Assembly: GCA_030765065.1 (NCBI GenBank)
Contig: CM060990.1
Coordinates: 666,202,618-666,266,617 of the forward strand
DNA length: 64,000 nt
Direction of reading: 5' to 3'
Source: Deroplatys truncata
Taxonomy: Eukaryota; Arthropoda; Insecta; Mantodea; Mantidae
The notes under the pieces are model-generated. The model searched no databases. It had not been told where the DNA came from and was given only the letters and a program-made list of their open reading frames with translations. This document shows positions 1 through 10,365 of the stretch, piece after piece (within the stretch, counting starts at the first letter, position 1; every line of letters begins with the position of its first letter). The position numbers and the translations under genes were made by a program.

Positions 1-428
1 GTCCAATCCACAGTTGAAATATAAAGTTACTTGAACGATGTCGCGACGGTTAAAATTTCTTTAATTGAGACTGATGTTAGAAGACGCAAAACTATGGATG
101 CGTTAATGATCCTCAGAGCTTTTGTTGTACCTATGTGGAGGTTACTTTTAAATCACAAAAGATGAAGTTAACCCCCATTGTTGAAAAGCACACAACCTCA
201 TTTTAGCAGCAGGGTAGGGGAACAGGATAAGGCATTTGCACCCATTTTTGCTTCCGTATTGTTTCTCAAATCCGCTCGAGTGGCTGTATGGAAAGAACGA
301 TCTACGAATTTCACTATACCAGTGGTATGGAGGGAACAAAGAAGCCATATAAATGATTGCTGCTTGTTATTAGTATGAGAGGTAAGAAAAACTTACCCAA
401 ATATTCCTTCCCTCGCTTGTTTCACAGA
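1..428. other. no recognisable feature
   Basis: AT-rich sequence before the first mariner. Two overlapping opposite-strand open frames of 66 codons are present, but neither resembles a known family. I see no repeat shared with the rest of the window. Confidence 0.5.
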
Positions 429-430
429 TA

Positions 431-1266
431 CGAGGGCGGATCGAAAAGTAACGCACAATAATTTTTTCTGCCTTGGTATTGAAGTTGGAATGTTGCAATT
501 TTACACAGATATAGTTCGAAGTTTTCACTACAGAGGGTATGTTTTGTTTCATGTACAGCTCTAGCGAGAGAAGCGTGAACTATGCAACAGGGATGGCGCG
601 CATGTTACTGTCGCCCACGTGTGAAGTGCAAAGAGGTGTGGTTCGATATTTGTGGGCCAAAGGGTATAAACCGAGTGATATTCACAGGGACATGCGTGGC
701 GTGTATGGGGCTGATTGTATGGACCGTAGCAATGTCTCCAGGTGGTGTGCATTCTTCCTAGAGGGCCGTGTGAACCTTCGGGATTCGCCACGCTCCGGAA
801 GGCCGGTAACAGCTGCAAACCCTCAGAATGTCAGAGGCACTGAGGCGGCAATTTTGAACGACCGGCGTGTGCAACTGCGAACCTTATCGCAACAGTTCAA
901 CATTTCCTATGGTGCAGTGTACGATATTCATGACAATGCTCGCCCCCATGTTGCTACTGCTGTTCGTCAGAATATCACCAAATTTGTTTGGGAGGTGTTC
1001 CAACATCCACCATACAGTACGGACCTTGCATTGTCGGACTTTCAGGTCCCATGAAGATATTCCTAATCGGCCAACGCTTTGCGACAGATGCGGAAGTGAA
1101 ATCAGCAGTCCGCAGATGGCTATACTCCAAGGAAACGGACTTCTACGAACAGGGCATATTGAAACTGGTATCACGATGGGAGAGATTAATTGTGATATTT
1201 TTGTTGTTTTAACTATTAAACTTTTTTGTAAAAAATTATTGTGCGTTACTTTTCCATCCGCCCTAG
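431..1266 (+). mobile_element. internally deleted mariner element with terminal inverted repeats
   Basis: A Tc1/mariner-superfamily DNA transposon flanked by TA at 429-430 and 1267-1268, the expected target duplication. The terminal inverted repeats are about 37 bp: the left end reads CGAGGGCGGATCGAAAAGTA and the right end, reverse-complemented, reads CTAGGGCGGATGGAAAAGTA. Both continue into the same ACGCACAATAATTTTTT stretch. The element is 836 bp, against about 1.3 kb for an intact mariner, because the middle of the transposase gene is missing. It is non-autonomous but keeps both ends, so it could be moved by a transposase supplied from elsewhere. Confidence 0.93.
593..1212 (+). pseudogene. 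mariner transposase pseudogene (internal deletion, frameshift)
   Basis: Mariner transposases cut and paste DNA with a DD34D catalytic triad after binding the inverted repeats through two N-terminal helix-turn-helix domains. The first frame (about 593-1054) gives an N-terminal helix-turn-helix region with DIHRDMRGVYGADCMDRSNV, then a GRP linker motif (SPRSGRP). After YGAVYDI it jumps straight to HDNARPH, so the section with the first catalytic Asp is deleted. The second Asp (DNARPH) and third Asp (YSTDLALSD) remain. A frameshift near 1045-1055 moves the rest into another frame: GPMKIFLIGQRFATDAEV, then YEQGILKLVSRWERL, ending at 1212. I chose 593 as the likely start because the ATG there precedes the conserved region; an upstream in-frame ATG lies at 539. 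Loss of one catalytic residue plus the frameshift make it inactive. Confidence 0.9.
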
Positions 1267-1477
1267 TATTAATAGCCAATCCTTCAGTTTCCTACCAGTT
1301 TTGTCGACGAATACAACACATAAAGCGGCTACATATGAACCAGTGAAGCAATGCAGACACATCTCAGGATGCAGTGTAAACCCTAATGGGTTTCTGAAAC
1401 CCATTAACTGGTCCAAATACAGCCAAACAAGATACAGTTACTACCGTCAAAAAATTCACCTATTCCAAAATGGAGCT

Positions 1478-1860
1478 TGATGGCTCCGCGGTAAAATGTG
1501 AGGTTGGTACTTGGGGAGGTCCCGGATTCAGCTCTCGTTGGGCCGTCCAGTTTGACTTTGAGTATTTTCGCGGTGTTCCCTGGTTGGTAGGCGAATACTG
1601 AGTTATAATATACACATGCTCCAATTGTTTCTGTCCCCCATTTTTTGTCATTTTATTTCCTGATCATGTTTCAGGGTCGAAGGAATAGGCGAGTGGACGG
1701 CGGACGTATGGCGGTAGAGTTTCTTTTGTGGAACTGTCTGCCCTGGCGTTCGGTGTGGGTCGGAAGAGACACCTCTCCCCAGGTCTGTGATGCAGAGTGC
1801 CGCCGGCGTTAGGATTTAATATCTTAAGCGCCGAAATCCTGTTCCGCTTCCTGATGACCA
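1478..1860 (+). repeat. tRNA-derived SINE, family D (diverged)
   Basis: The head at about 1480-1545 (TGGCTCCGCGGTAA, then GGAGGTCCCGGATTCAGC) has the spacing of a tRNA-like A box and degenerate B box, as in better copies at 53177 and 29850. The body from about 1670 (TTTCAGGGTCGAAGG) matches the middle of the 53.2-kb copy. The segment is clearly more GC-rich than its surroundings, as in other family D copies. Both boundaries are approximate. Confidence 0.55.
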
Positions 1861-1885
1861 TAACAACCTATTCCAAAACCATATA

Positions 1886-2709
1886 CAGGGTGCTCCGAAA
1901 CCTCATTCAAAATAATACAGGTGGTAGAGAAAATTAAAGCAAATATATTCCGATAAGGAATACATGGTTTATGAAGTCAACTTGTCATGTTAGGGAACTG
2001 TTTGTGAGTGGTGCTGACGTAAGCTGTTGTGTCGGTGTCGCTGACTGGGAATGTGTACTGACCTTCAAACCTGCTCTGTGTAAGAACGGTTGGCTCTGAG
2101 GTCTGCTTGGAAACAGGCATTCTCGATGACAGGTTGACTGGACCATACATTCTTCCATTCCGCCTCAACCGACGGAGCTATCGCATCTTCGTGGAACAAG
2201 TGTTGCCAGAACTTCCAGCACGATGGAGCGCCAGCCCATTTCAGCATTGCTGTGAGGAGTCATCTGAGAGCCACCTTCGGGAATCGAATGGATCGGCGGA
2301 GGTGGCCCTGTGGCCTGGCCAACCAGGTGACCTGACCTCACGTGTCTGGATTTGTTCCTCTGAGGGCATATGAAGCAGCTGATGCATGAAACCGTTGTGG
2401 AAACAGAAGAAGAGTTCGTCGCTACAATTGCCGTCGCTGCTGGTACCATTGCGGACATGCCAGGAGTCTTTGAACAGACAGGACATTCAATGGTCCGATG
2501 TGCTGCGTGCATACAGGCCAATGGTCGCGCATTCGAGCAGTTGCTGGGAATGCCACTGCTGTAATTAGCATGCTAAACTACCTTCTGTGTAAATCGTCCC
2601 TAGCATCAGAAATTGTCGTCAAGGACCATATGTTCTTTATCGAAATATATTTGCTTTGATGCTCTCTACCACCTGTATTAACTTGAACGAGTATTTTCGG
2701 AGCACTCTG
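1886..2709 (+). mobile_element. Tc1/mariner-like element with about 90-bp terminal inverted repeats
   Basis: The element is flanked by TA (1884-1885 and 2710-2711). The left end begins CAGGGTGCTCCGAAA; the right end reverse-complemented begins CAGAGTGCTCCGAAA. Similarity between the ends continues for about 90 bp through ATACAGGTGGTAGAG and AAAGCAAATATATT. Between the ends lies the 3' part of a transposase gene. At 824 bp it is shorter than expected for a complete element, so the 5' coding half is missing. Confidence 0.88.
2107..2566 (+). pseudogene. Tc1/mariner-like (IS630-type) transposase, 3' remnant
   Basis: The DDE transposase C-terminal half is spread over three frames. The first piece reads LTGPYILPFRLNRRSYRIFV then EQVLPELPA. 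Near 2285-2380 another frame gives EWIGGGGPVAWPTR, a stop, PDLTCLDLFL, a stop, then GHMK; this is the WPxRSPDLTPLDFFLWG region that carries the third catalytic acidic residue. The two stops fall where Ser and Trp are expected. The last piece (from 2370) reads KQLMHETVVETEEEFVATI and ends GRAFEQLL, a typical C-terminus for this group. Frameshifts and stops make it inactive. The assignment rests on motif recognition. Confidence 0.85.
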
Positions 2710-2711
2710 TA

Positions 2712-3480
2712 TTACGTTATGTGAACTATATCAGCAGTTTCTAATCAAGAACCAATTTGACATTTGTACTTTCATTTTAAAATTTATCAGGTAAAACTAC
2801 TCTGAATTTAGGTATTGTTTATTTTGGTCAAATGAAACCTTGTGTAAATTATATTTACTAACATACTAGGTTTCTCTTTGCTGATTGCTGTAAAATATCA
2901 AGCAAAAGTTTACCAAATTAATTATAAGTACGTTGTTATTTACGATTTTGCGAAAACTATGGCTTTGATTCACCTTCCATCAATTGGAAAGTCTTTGAAA
3001 ATTACCCTCCTAGAGCAGAAATTTTGAATACTTTCCAGTGGTTTGAATACGTTTCTTGAAAATTCATATCCTTCATTTTCACAGCTAACTAATTTTGTAA
3101 ATGAATTTCAAAAATTCAAAATTCCATTTTTGATCCTACCAAAGACTCCTGACTATTCCAGATAGTAGTAACTGATTTCACCATTACGATACACACCCTT
3201 GTCAACTAAAGTGTTTTATGGCGGGCATAGACGGTTCGTATCCAAGCCTGACTTCTCACACGTGCTGTCGAGTTGAAGACCTCACTCTTCGGTCGTAAAC
3301 TCCTTAGTCACTGCTGTGAGTGGTGCTAAAAGGTCATGTTAAAATAAAGTGGTCGTTGAGATGCTATTAGAAGATGTTTATATTCCTGGTTGCAACACAC
3401 AAGATATTCCAACCATTGCGTTTTGGGCAAATGCTAATAAGACATGTGCTGCTTGGTCTGTCGTTTTTTAAAGTTTAAAG
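2712..3480. other. no recognisable feature
   Basis: AT-rich DNA without long open frames, paired repeats or a tRNA-like head. Nothing in it recurs elsewhere in the window as far as I can see. Confidence 0.5.
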
Positions 3481-3879
3481 CTATATTAAACATCTTGTTT
3501 TAATTTGCTTAAACCGTATCCTAGGACATGACGTAGGTTCTACCCAGGGCCATTTCATATTCCAATTTCCCTCTCTCAAAGCAATAGCCCTGCTTGGTGC
3601 CTTCCTGTTTCTGTGATGTCTACTGTGCTCTTGAAGTCGAGTAAGGTATTGTGAAGTTATCCAGTTTTTAAGCACTTCACTAATGTGATCTAGTACAGTT
3701 TACAATGTTATTTCACTTTCTTCGTGACTTAGCAACGTAATAGAATACGCTAACCGTAGATCCTTTTTCCGGACGGTTCTCTCACTGAGGAGTCAAACAC
3801 AAGACTTCTCTAATCTCTTGCAGTAGCAGCACTCACCGCACATCACCGTGGTCGTGCAATCTCACTTGGAGAGCAGCAG

Positions 3880-3990
3880 AAACCCAATCACTAACTCATT
3901 GTCGAACCCGCTGGTTATATAGCCACTGGAAATTTTCCACAGAATATTCTGGAGATGCTGAGAAGGGAAACTTTCAGAAGATTCTGGTTT
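3880..3990 (-). promoter_or_regulatory. possible heat-shock-type promoter (minus strand)
   Basis: Read on the minus strand, two perfect inverted heat-shock half-site pairs occur: GAAGATTC at 3977-3984 and GAATATTC at 3942-3949. A GGAAATTTTCC palindrome follows at 3928-3938, then a TATATA box at 3916-3921. A start site would be near 3885. The order of HSEs, TATA and a presumed leader is that of insect heat-shock promoters. The half-sites are not in a perfect 5-bp array. No heat-shock protein frame follows; the only downstream minus frame, 64 codons at 3481-3675, resembles nothing I know. A non-coding RNA promoter, a decayed promoter or chance are all possible. Confidence 0.3.
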
Positions 3991-4366
3991 TCTGTCGATA
4001 GCGCTCTGGTGTTTACGCTGGACGAGAGCGCTACCGTGTCTACTTATCTCTCCAACTTCCCGGCGTCAACCTTCCGATAAGCTTGGGCCATAACCGCTAC
4101 GTCATAATGTTCAATCAAGACTGCTTTACTTTTTAATTTGGGTAGAAAATGCCGCATGCCCCAGATAATGTTACTGTTTCTTTCATTTTATGAATATAGA
4201 TAGTCATGGCGTTTATAGAATACACGAACTGCTCGTCCAGGATTTGATAATTCATTGCAAAAGTTATAGAACCAAAGAAACTGAATTTAGTAACAATTAC
4301 CGCAATTTGCATCCTAATTTTGTTTGAAATTTGTTTATGCTGGTGCAGAGACAGAAGGCAATGATG

Positions 4367-5320
4367 TAAAGGAGTTTTGTTATAAGGTTGGAGTTGTATT
4401 GTAGTTCTTGTGTTGGGGAGCCAAACTTGATGAAGTTGCAACCCCACATACGGTACAATGTTTCCGGTAGCCTTCGCACCAAGTTTACTTTCCGGTGGCC
4501 TTCGCCCCAAAGATTAGGAATCAACTTTGTATTTTATGTATCTTTAAATATTATATATATTTAGGTTTGCCTCGGCTGCGTCAGTATTAATTTTTAGAAA
4601 AATGTGTCTCTTTGCATGGGGTGATGCGGCTAAAGAATCCAGGCTTACACAATTTATAATTTTTACTTCACTCCTTTTATTAATCCTTCACACTATTAAA
4701 TAACACTTCACTGATATAGAGAGCTGTGAGATTATTTATTAAATACTTCCACTTTTTAACACGTAAGCTTTATATTCTCGCCGTAAGGAATTTATATCTC
4801 ACACTAAATACGTATTAAACTTCTCGAGGACGCGTCTCGCGTCCAGTTAGGAACACTGTCTACCAGCAACTGAACTGGTTTCTAACTCCTGAATTTGCAA
4901 ATTTCATCTATTTCAATCCTCTGATTAGCTATTCCTAATCCAATAGAATAATTTTATTTAAATTAAGTTGTTTTCTGGTTATTGATTGGCTATTTATAAA
5001 CTGTTTTATAAATTACATTATTGTTTCTCCAAGAATTACTAGTAACATTATTAAACTTTCCAATTCATTACTGCCTCAAGGTTACCTCATTGTTAGCAAC
5101 TTTTGACCTATATTCTCACAGCTCCTACATTATTAAATTACGTAATACATTCACATAACATTATTAAACATGTACACAATAATATAAACATAATACAATT
5201 ACTGTTACATATACTTTTTATATTTTCATTTATACACATATTGCTTTAAGGCGGGCTGTTATTGAATATTATATTATCTAATTAGACTGAAATCATTTAA
5301 GTGTTAAAAATACTGCCTCA
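4367..5320 (-). mobile_element. solo LTR, family A (copy A1)
   Basis: Reading on the minus strand from 5320, the repeat begins TGAGGCAGTATTTTTAACAC, the start shared by all family A copies. It contains the family landmarks AACAGCCCGCC, the CCAAT-rich segment, and GACGCAGCCGAGG. GATG follows the 5' end at 5321-5324 and also precedes the other end at 4363-4366, a likely 4-bp target duplication; at that end the terminal TG has become TA. The length of 954 bp fits the family (890-1009 bp). No internal retroelement sequence adjoins it, so it is a solo LTR left by LTR-LTR recombination. Confidence 0.85.
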
Positions 5321-6244
5321 GATGGTGATGGCAAAAAGTGAGTTTTATTGAGAAATAAGAAAACTAAACCTGTGTGCGTCTAGCCAAGGTGGAGACTAAT
5401 GGTATTTACCATGGTCCACGGCTACTAAAGTGTGTCTAAAATACGTTATACACAACTTTATACTGTGATTATAAGTATAAAGTTTGTTCACTACTCTTTT
5501 ATTTTACATATAATTGTTTTGTACCTGTGCTTTCAGGAATGATTAAAGTTGTTCTCAGATATTTGCAGCAATTAAGATATATCAGTACAGAACTTTATTC
5601 ACGAATCAAATGATATTATTTTTCAACTTATAATGTTGAAAAGCATTCATATTTACTTCCTAAAAGCATCTAATCCTCATATTATACCTACATTGTAAAT
5701 GGCAGCCTTTTTCCTTAACCGAGTAAAGAGTTCCCTAAATTCGTGGAAAGGTTAAAATGTATATTCCAGGATATGAATTAAACTTCCTGGAACATGGTTT
5801 ACCAATTAGTTTTATGTAGTTCATTTTGATTGGAATCTACCTGGTGCAGTCTGATGGAATTAAGATGGCCAGTGTCTCCTGATTTGCTTATAGTGTTCCT
5901 TTCTCCATTTAATTCCGTCATTTATAACCCCTTGCCAGTATAAGAAGTGTAACATGTTGGTTTTATAGGAGTTTTAATTGTTCATTTTTTGACATAAATA
6001 TTGGCCTGTTCTGCATTTTAACACTACGGTAACCAATTTTTCAACCATTTCTTCCCATACAAAGTCGAACCTCTAATCACACATTACATTGGGCTAGCCT
6101 ACCTCTGGTTATTTACACCAATCGAAGCAGAATAAACTAAGAGAGGCTATTTCTGACCCCCAACCTTTTCGTTTCACATCGAATAGAAAATCGCTGACTC
6201 ACATGTTTTAGTTTCTTGGAATTTATTTCAAGCCAGTCATATAT
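5321..6244. other. no recognisable feature
   Basis: AT-rich DNA between a solo LTR and an S repeat, with no open frame above about 60 codons and no paired repeat. Confidence 0.45.
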
Positions 6245-6261
6245 AGAGCGTCAGAGAATTA

Positions 6262-7095
6262 AAAATATGATGTGTTATATTCAAATGACTTTCTCTACCT
6301 TCTATCGTTTGTTAGTGGGTATATAAATAATACTTACAAAAGTTTATTTTCCTATCTACTTGACATTAATCGAGATAAACCTTTGTAACGTTATAGATAC
6401 AAAGGGAACAGCGATAGTCAAATGTTTAACAACTGGACGCATGTCTTGTCTCTTACTCCATACTCTTTCCATCGTTCGCGAGAAACAACTAAAAATCGAC
6501 AGGAATTTAAAAGAATGGCTAAGTGTTGAACAATTCGAACCATTAATAACGGATATCTCGGAAATGAGGTACACCACAAAAAATGTATTTGAAATAAATT
6601 GTATGGTTTAAAGAGATCTACATTTCTTGTGCAGTACGTTTTCGTCTATCGTTTAGCATTTACCAATTATACAAGATTATATAAAATTCCTTCCGAATGA
6701 AGACGACTTCAAAGGCTATTCCCAGAAAATTCAAGATGTATATTTTATTTGTGATGTAAATATCTTTAATATATGGTATTTTAAACAAAATCGTTAGGGC
6801 TATTTTTTTAGAAAAACAAACATTTGAAATACTTTCCATGTAAAGGGTAGTTCGGGGTGGGAGAATTTTCTTCAAAAACTTTGTGTCGCATCTTTGGAAG
6901 GTATTGCAAGCTTGATGTTTTTTGAGTTGTGGTGTTTACACACACATAGAGAGACGAACCTTTTCCTAAAAATGCTTTATTTATTCAGGGGCCTCAAAAC
7001 GTGTATTTCCGGTGAAATATCGGTATCAAAATGTTGGGTGGAATGTAATACCTTCTCTACCTACTAGATACGTGCTAAAGAATGTAAAAGTGTAG
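6262..7095 (+). repeat. S repeat, copy S1
   Basis: First of about ten full or partial copies of a roughly 0.85-0.9-kb interspersed unit. It starts at a TGACTTTCTCTACC motif and ends near CCTTCTCTACCTACTAG. Shared blocks include TACCCTTTACATGGAA (inverted in minus copies), TCAAAACG-TATTTCCGGTG and GAAGACGACTTC. An 83-codon frame at 6360-6611 ends ISEMRYTTKNVFEINCMV, partly echoed in S5. No transposase, reverse transcriptase or tRNA-like head is visible. The repeat may be a non-autonomous DNA transposon or a dispersed satellite. Confidence 0.75.
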
Positions 7096-7870
7096 AAACC
7101 TTACGTAAGAAAAACACTATTGCGATCTGGGAGAAGGTGCCACTTTTATGCACACAAGTATGCGTGTCCCATGTATTATGCACATCCAATGTTGTAGCTT
7201 TACCTACAGTTTATGGCTGCCACTTAAGGAACTCAGAAAAGTGCAGTCGTTGTAACCTTGTTATCCGGCTGTTTTCAAGCCCTCTCTAACTTCGAAAATC
7301 TTGGCACTAGATCACATAACTCATCAACCTTATCTATACCACCTCATCAAAACATTTTATTCTCGTTCTTCTTTCACAGTAAACCCACTCAGAATCTGGA
7401 ACAAACTTTCCACATAAATAAACTTCTGGGTACGTTTTCTGTGCTGCAGTAGCAATGCTGACTGTGATGCACAGGGACTCCGGTTAGATCTTGAGTAATT
7501 ACATAAGGATTTTTCTCCTGCTGGTAGAGCTGATACAGGGACTCTTGCGGACCGATTGACAAGCTACTTGATTGATCTGAAGGATCGCTCATAAACCGCC
7601 GGAGTAAGCGAGATACAGCGTACGCTGCTGCACTCTGTCACGGTTTCTTATGTGGACGGAGATCTAGAATGCACCAGCAAACGAATACCAAGCCTTCAGT
7701 GTTTAACGTTGAACATTTCCTAAGGAGACACCCCAAGATGGAGAGGGGGTTTGTGGATTACAATCAAATTGTCAGCAGCTGGATATATTCCAGTAACTCT
7801 AGAGTTGGTGGGATGATGCACGGCCAGAGCAAGGTTTTCCACTATGGCTTACTTTTGGACTATAAACTTT
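7096..7870. other. no recognisable feature
   Basis: Two overlapping opposite-strand frames (7258-7452 and 7389-7592) and one at 7669-7872 are present, all under 70 codons and without family resemblance. I see no repeat. Confidence 0.4.
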
Positions 7871-7871
7871 G

Positions 7872-8063
7872 ATTTAAATGGAATTAATTGTTCTTTCACA
7901 CAAGCCGTGTGTTGGACAGGGCTGGAAAGGTAGAATCAGATGACTGAAAAATTCAATGTCATAGCCGGGATTTGAACCATTTGAATTTTTTTCAGTCATC
8001 TGAGTCTACCTTTTCAACCCTGTCCAACACACGGCTTGTGTGAAAGAACAATTAATTCAATTA
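7872..8063. repeat. palindrome of two SINE-E 3' ends, tail to tail
   Basis: The left arm (about 7880-7968) is the minus-strand 3' end of a family E SINE, including its B box. The right arm (about 7983-8063) is the same 3' end on the plus strand. Both carry the block GTCCAACACACGGCTTGTGT and the CAGTCATCTGA segment. The arms are about 80 bp with a short centre, so a single strand could fold into a long hairpin. The right arm runs directly into the full family E copy that starts near 8064. Confidence 0.85.
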
Positions 8064-8322
8064 ATTGACCTAATAGTGGTTGAAACTAAAAGCCCGGGAC
8101 TTAAGTACTTACAAAGAATGTAAGTCGCCATTGGGATATGTCATCTCAATACAATTTGAGATCTCCTTGTGGTTTACCGGGAAAAATGCGAATCAGTTGG
8201 AGAATTTAATGGCGTGGCGGCATTTTGTCATGGTAGCTCAGTGGTTGCTCAACCGGAAGGAGACCGGCAGATCCGTGGTTCAAATCCCGGCTATGGCATT
8301 GAATTTTTCAGTCATTTGATTT
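8064..8322 (+). repeat. tRNA-derived SINE, family E (copy E3)
   Basis: Order within the element: a leader ending AGTACTTACAAAGAATGTAAG, a conserved CAATACAATTTGAGATC block, then the tRNA-like part with A box TAGCTCAGTGG near 8234 and B box GGTTCAAATCC near 8278, then CATTGAATTTTTCAGTC. Here the leader lies upstream of the tRNA-like head, so that part may be an older fused element. Pol III transcription is inferred from the boxes. Compare copies at 30921, 35845, 36131 and 55800. Confidence 0.85.
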
Positions 8323-9025
8323 AAATGTTCCCAGAGTCACTGTATAGACACTTGCATTCTTTTGTTTCTCACCCCCTTCAACCTATCTTCATCAAAAAGA
8401 AAACTATGAATATGTTCTCTTTAGTGTGAGGATTAATTATTAGACTTCTTGAGTTCCAGACCTGAAAACTAATTGAAGGGCAAAACATAAGAAATGGAAC
8501 GCCTTATGGGTTATTAATGGCCACACGTGACACAAAAGTCGGGTCCTTACTCGTCAAAGGCAGACAAGACTTTTCACGTGTTGCATTGAAGAAAACGCTC
8601 TATTTTTCCTTCCCTCTTTCTTCACCCTGCTCCATCTCTCCGCTTGGCCAACTCTAGATACGAAGCGGTGAGCGGAATGCACCAAAACAGACGCCGACAC
8701 AAGCTTATGCTGCTGGCTGCAACCCAAAATCTTTTTCTCATTTGCCACAGTGCTTTTTCTGTCTTGACAGCCCTCTTTCAGACATCATGAAATAAATGTC
8801 ACTTTCACTTGCACGGATCCGCCTGATATCGCACTTCAAAGAATCACGACACGTCTACTCTGCGTGTGTTCCGTCTGCACACACTACTACAATGTTTTCT
8901 TTTCGGGCTGTAATAATTGGGCCAGGATTTTTAGGGTTTAGCTATCTTTTTAGAAGATTAGAGTAATTGATCATATACTAGAAGAAATCACAGCGTTGTA
9001 CTCGGTATTACGTAAATGCAAGAAC
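8323..9025. other. no recognisable feature
   Basis: Single-copy-looking DNA. A 64-codon minus frame at 8554-8748 has no recognisable domain. Confidence 0.4.
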
Positions 9026-9182
9026 TCTTCTCTATATCTCTCTCTCACACACCTTCTCACTGTTTTTCTCTGATTCCCTCTCCTTCATTCTCTCTCTCCC
9101 TCTCTGTTCCTCTTCGTCTCTCCCATTCTCTCACTCTCTCCCCTATTTTGAATACTCTCCCTCTCTTTCCTCCTCTCCTCTG
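9026..9182 (+). repeat. CT-rich low-complexity tract
   Basis: About 155 bp of imperfect TCTC and CCTCT runs on the plus strand, a polypyrimidine microsatellite. It is not obviously linked to a transposon tail. Confidence 0.85.
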
Positions 9183-9924
9183 AAGTGTGTATGTCCTCTA
9201 ATGTTTTGAAAATGATATTAAAATACTAATTCTGTGTTGTTAGTAAAAATTAAAACATAGAAGATTTAACAGTACAAGCTTATGGCTGCTCCTTATACTG
9301 GCAATGTACGGAAACGTAACAAATCTTCTGGTCACGTATAGAGATTCTATTTATTTAATGTTGGCAGAAACTTATCATCGATATTCCACAACAATCCTGA
9401 GTGAGCCAATCTCAACGCACTTCAACTCCGATACACATGCATTAGCCTATGAACAAAGGTCAGGCCTAGGTGAGCTGCGAAATGGGAGGAATATGGAAAC
9501 ATTTCATCTAAGTGGCTGGAAGGCATGCTTCGCAACAACGGTCTACTCCAGCCGCTGGATGAGTCCGTCTCTTATTGGTTTCATGTCAAAATTCTGGTAC
9601 TCAAAAAATAACCTATGAAGACAGCTCGGTTTCAGGCTAAGGAGGGAAGAAAAAGTGCTAGAGGGGAGGGAGTGTTAGAACCAGGTAAGGATTGAGGACT
9701 GGGTGTGGCAGATGTGCATTAGTATTTCCTTACCAGCATAAACCACTTGGCATTATCTGGCACGAGTCTATGCCCTCGACTGTAACCCAATAACAGCAAT
9801 GAAAATTTGCATAACTTTCTAAATATCCATCCTGTCACATTTTTTATATGTGAAAATTTTTCAGAAGTATAATTGCGTAACATTTATGAATAAAATTAGT
9901 AATAAATATTGGGTTGGATTGTGA
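9183..9924. other. no recognised gene
   Basis: Holds a 104-codon plus frame at 9304-9618. It has no domain, signal peptide or repeat that I recognise, and no conserved neighbours. Probably a chance open frame. Confidence 0.4.
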
Positions 9925-10352
9925 AATGTAGGGGATTCGGCACAGATCCAGGAATGAGGATATTGCAGTCTGGGACAGGCAGACTGGGGACCCACACAGG
10001 GTCCAACGTCCCAGAAAGGGGCGGTCCTTATACCCCGGCGACCAGCCGAAGGCCGAGGGACGGAGAAAGTTCTCAGAGAGCGTCCTTTATCCCTGCCACG
10101 CCGCACCGAAATACCATCGCCGACGCTTCCAACCCTGAAACAGACCAAACGAGGTGAAGGATGAATGAAATGATTAATGGAACGAAATGGAGGGACATGA
10201 AGTTCGGGAGATGAAAGAAACCACTCCAGCATTCGCCTGACGACACGGGAAAGCCCTCGAAAAAACCCTGGGTCAGAGTGGGCGGTCGCCGATGATCGAA
10301 CCCTTGACCTCCCGAATGCGAGCCACAGACGTTACCGCCTGAGCCATCCGTT
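9925..10352 (-). repeat. tRNA-derived SINE, family D (copy D1)
   Basis: The tRNA-like head is at the right end on the minus strand: GATGGCTCAGGCGGTAACG (A box) near 10349-10331 and GGTCAAGGGTTCGATC (B box) near 10308-10292. The body runs left with AGGGCTTTCCCGTGTCGTCAG, shared with the 29.4- and 47.5-kb copies, plus GGTATTTCGGTGCGGCGTGG. The high GC content makes long open frames on both strands (for example 9861-10232 minus), but these are shadows. Ends are approximate. Confidence 0.8.
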
Positions 10353-10365
10353 AGATAATAATAAA

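Noticed and set aside
4367..5320. Protein-coding gene antisense to LTR A1 (75-125 codon frames near 4133-4524)
   Set aside because: The frames lie across the LTR edge and U5 region and have no domain; the equivalent part of other A copies does not keep them open.
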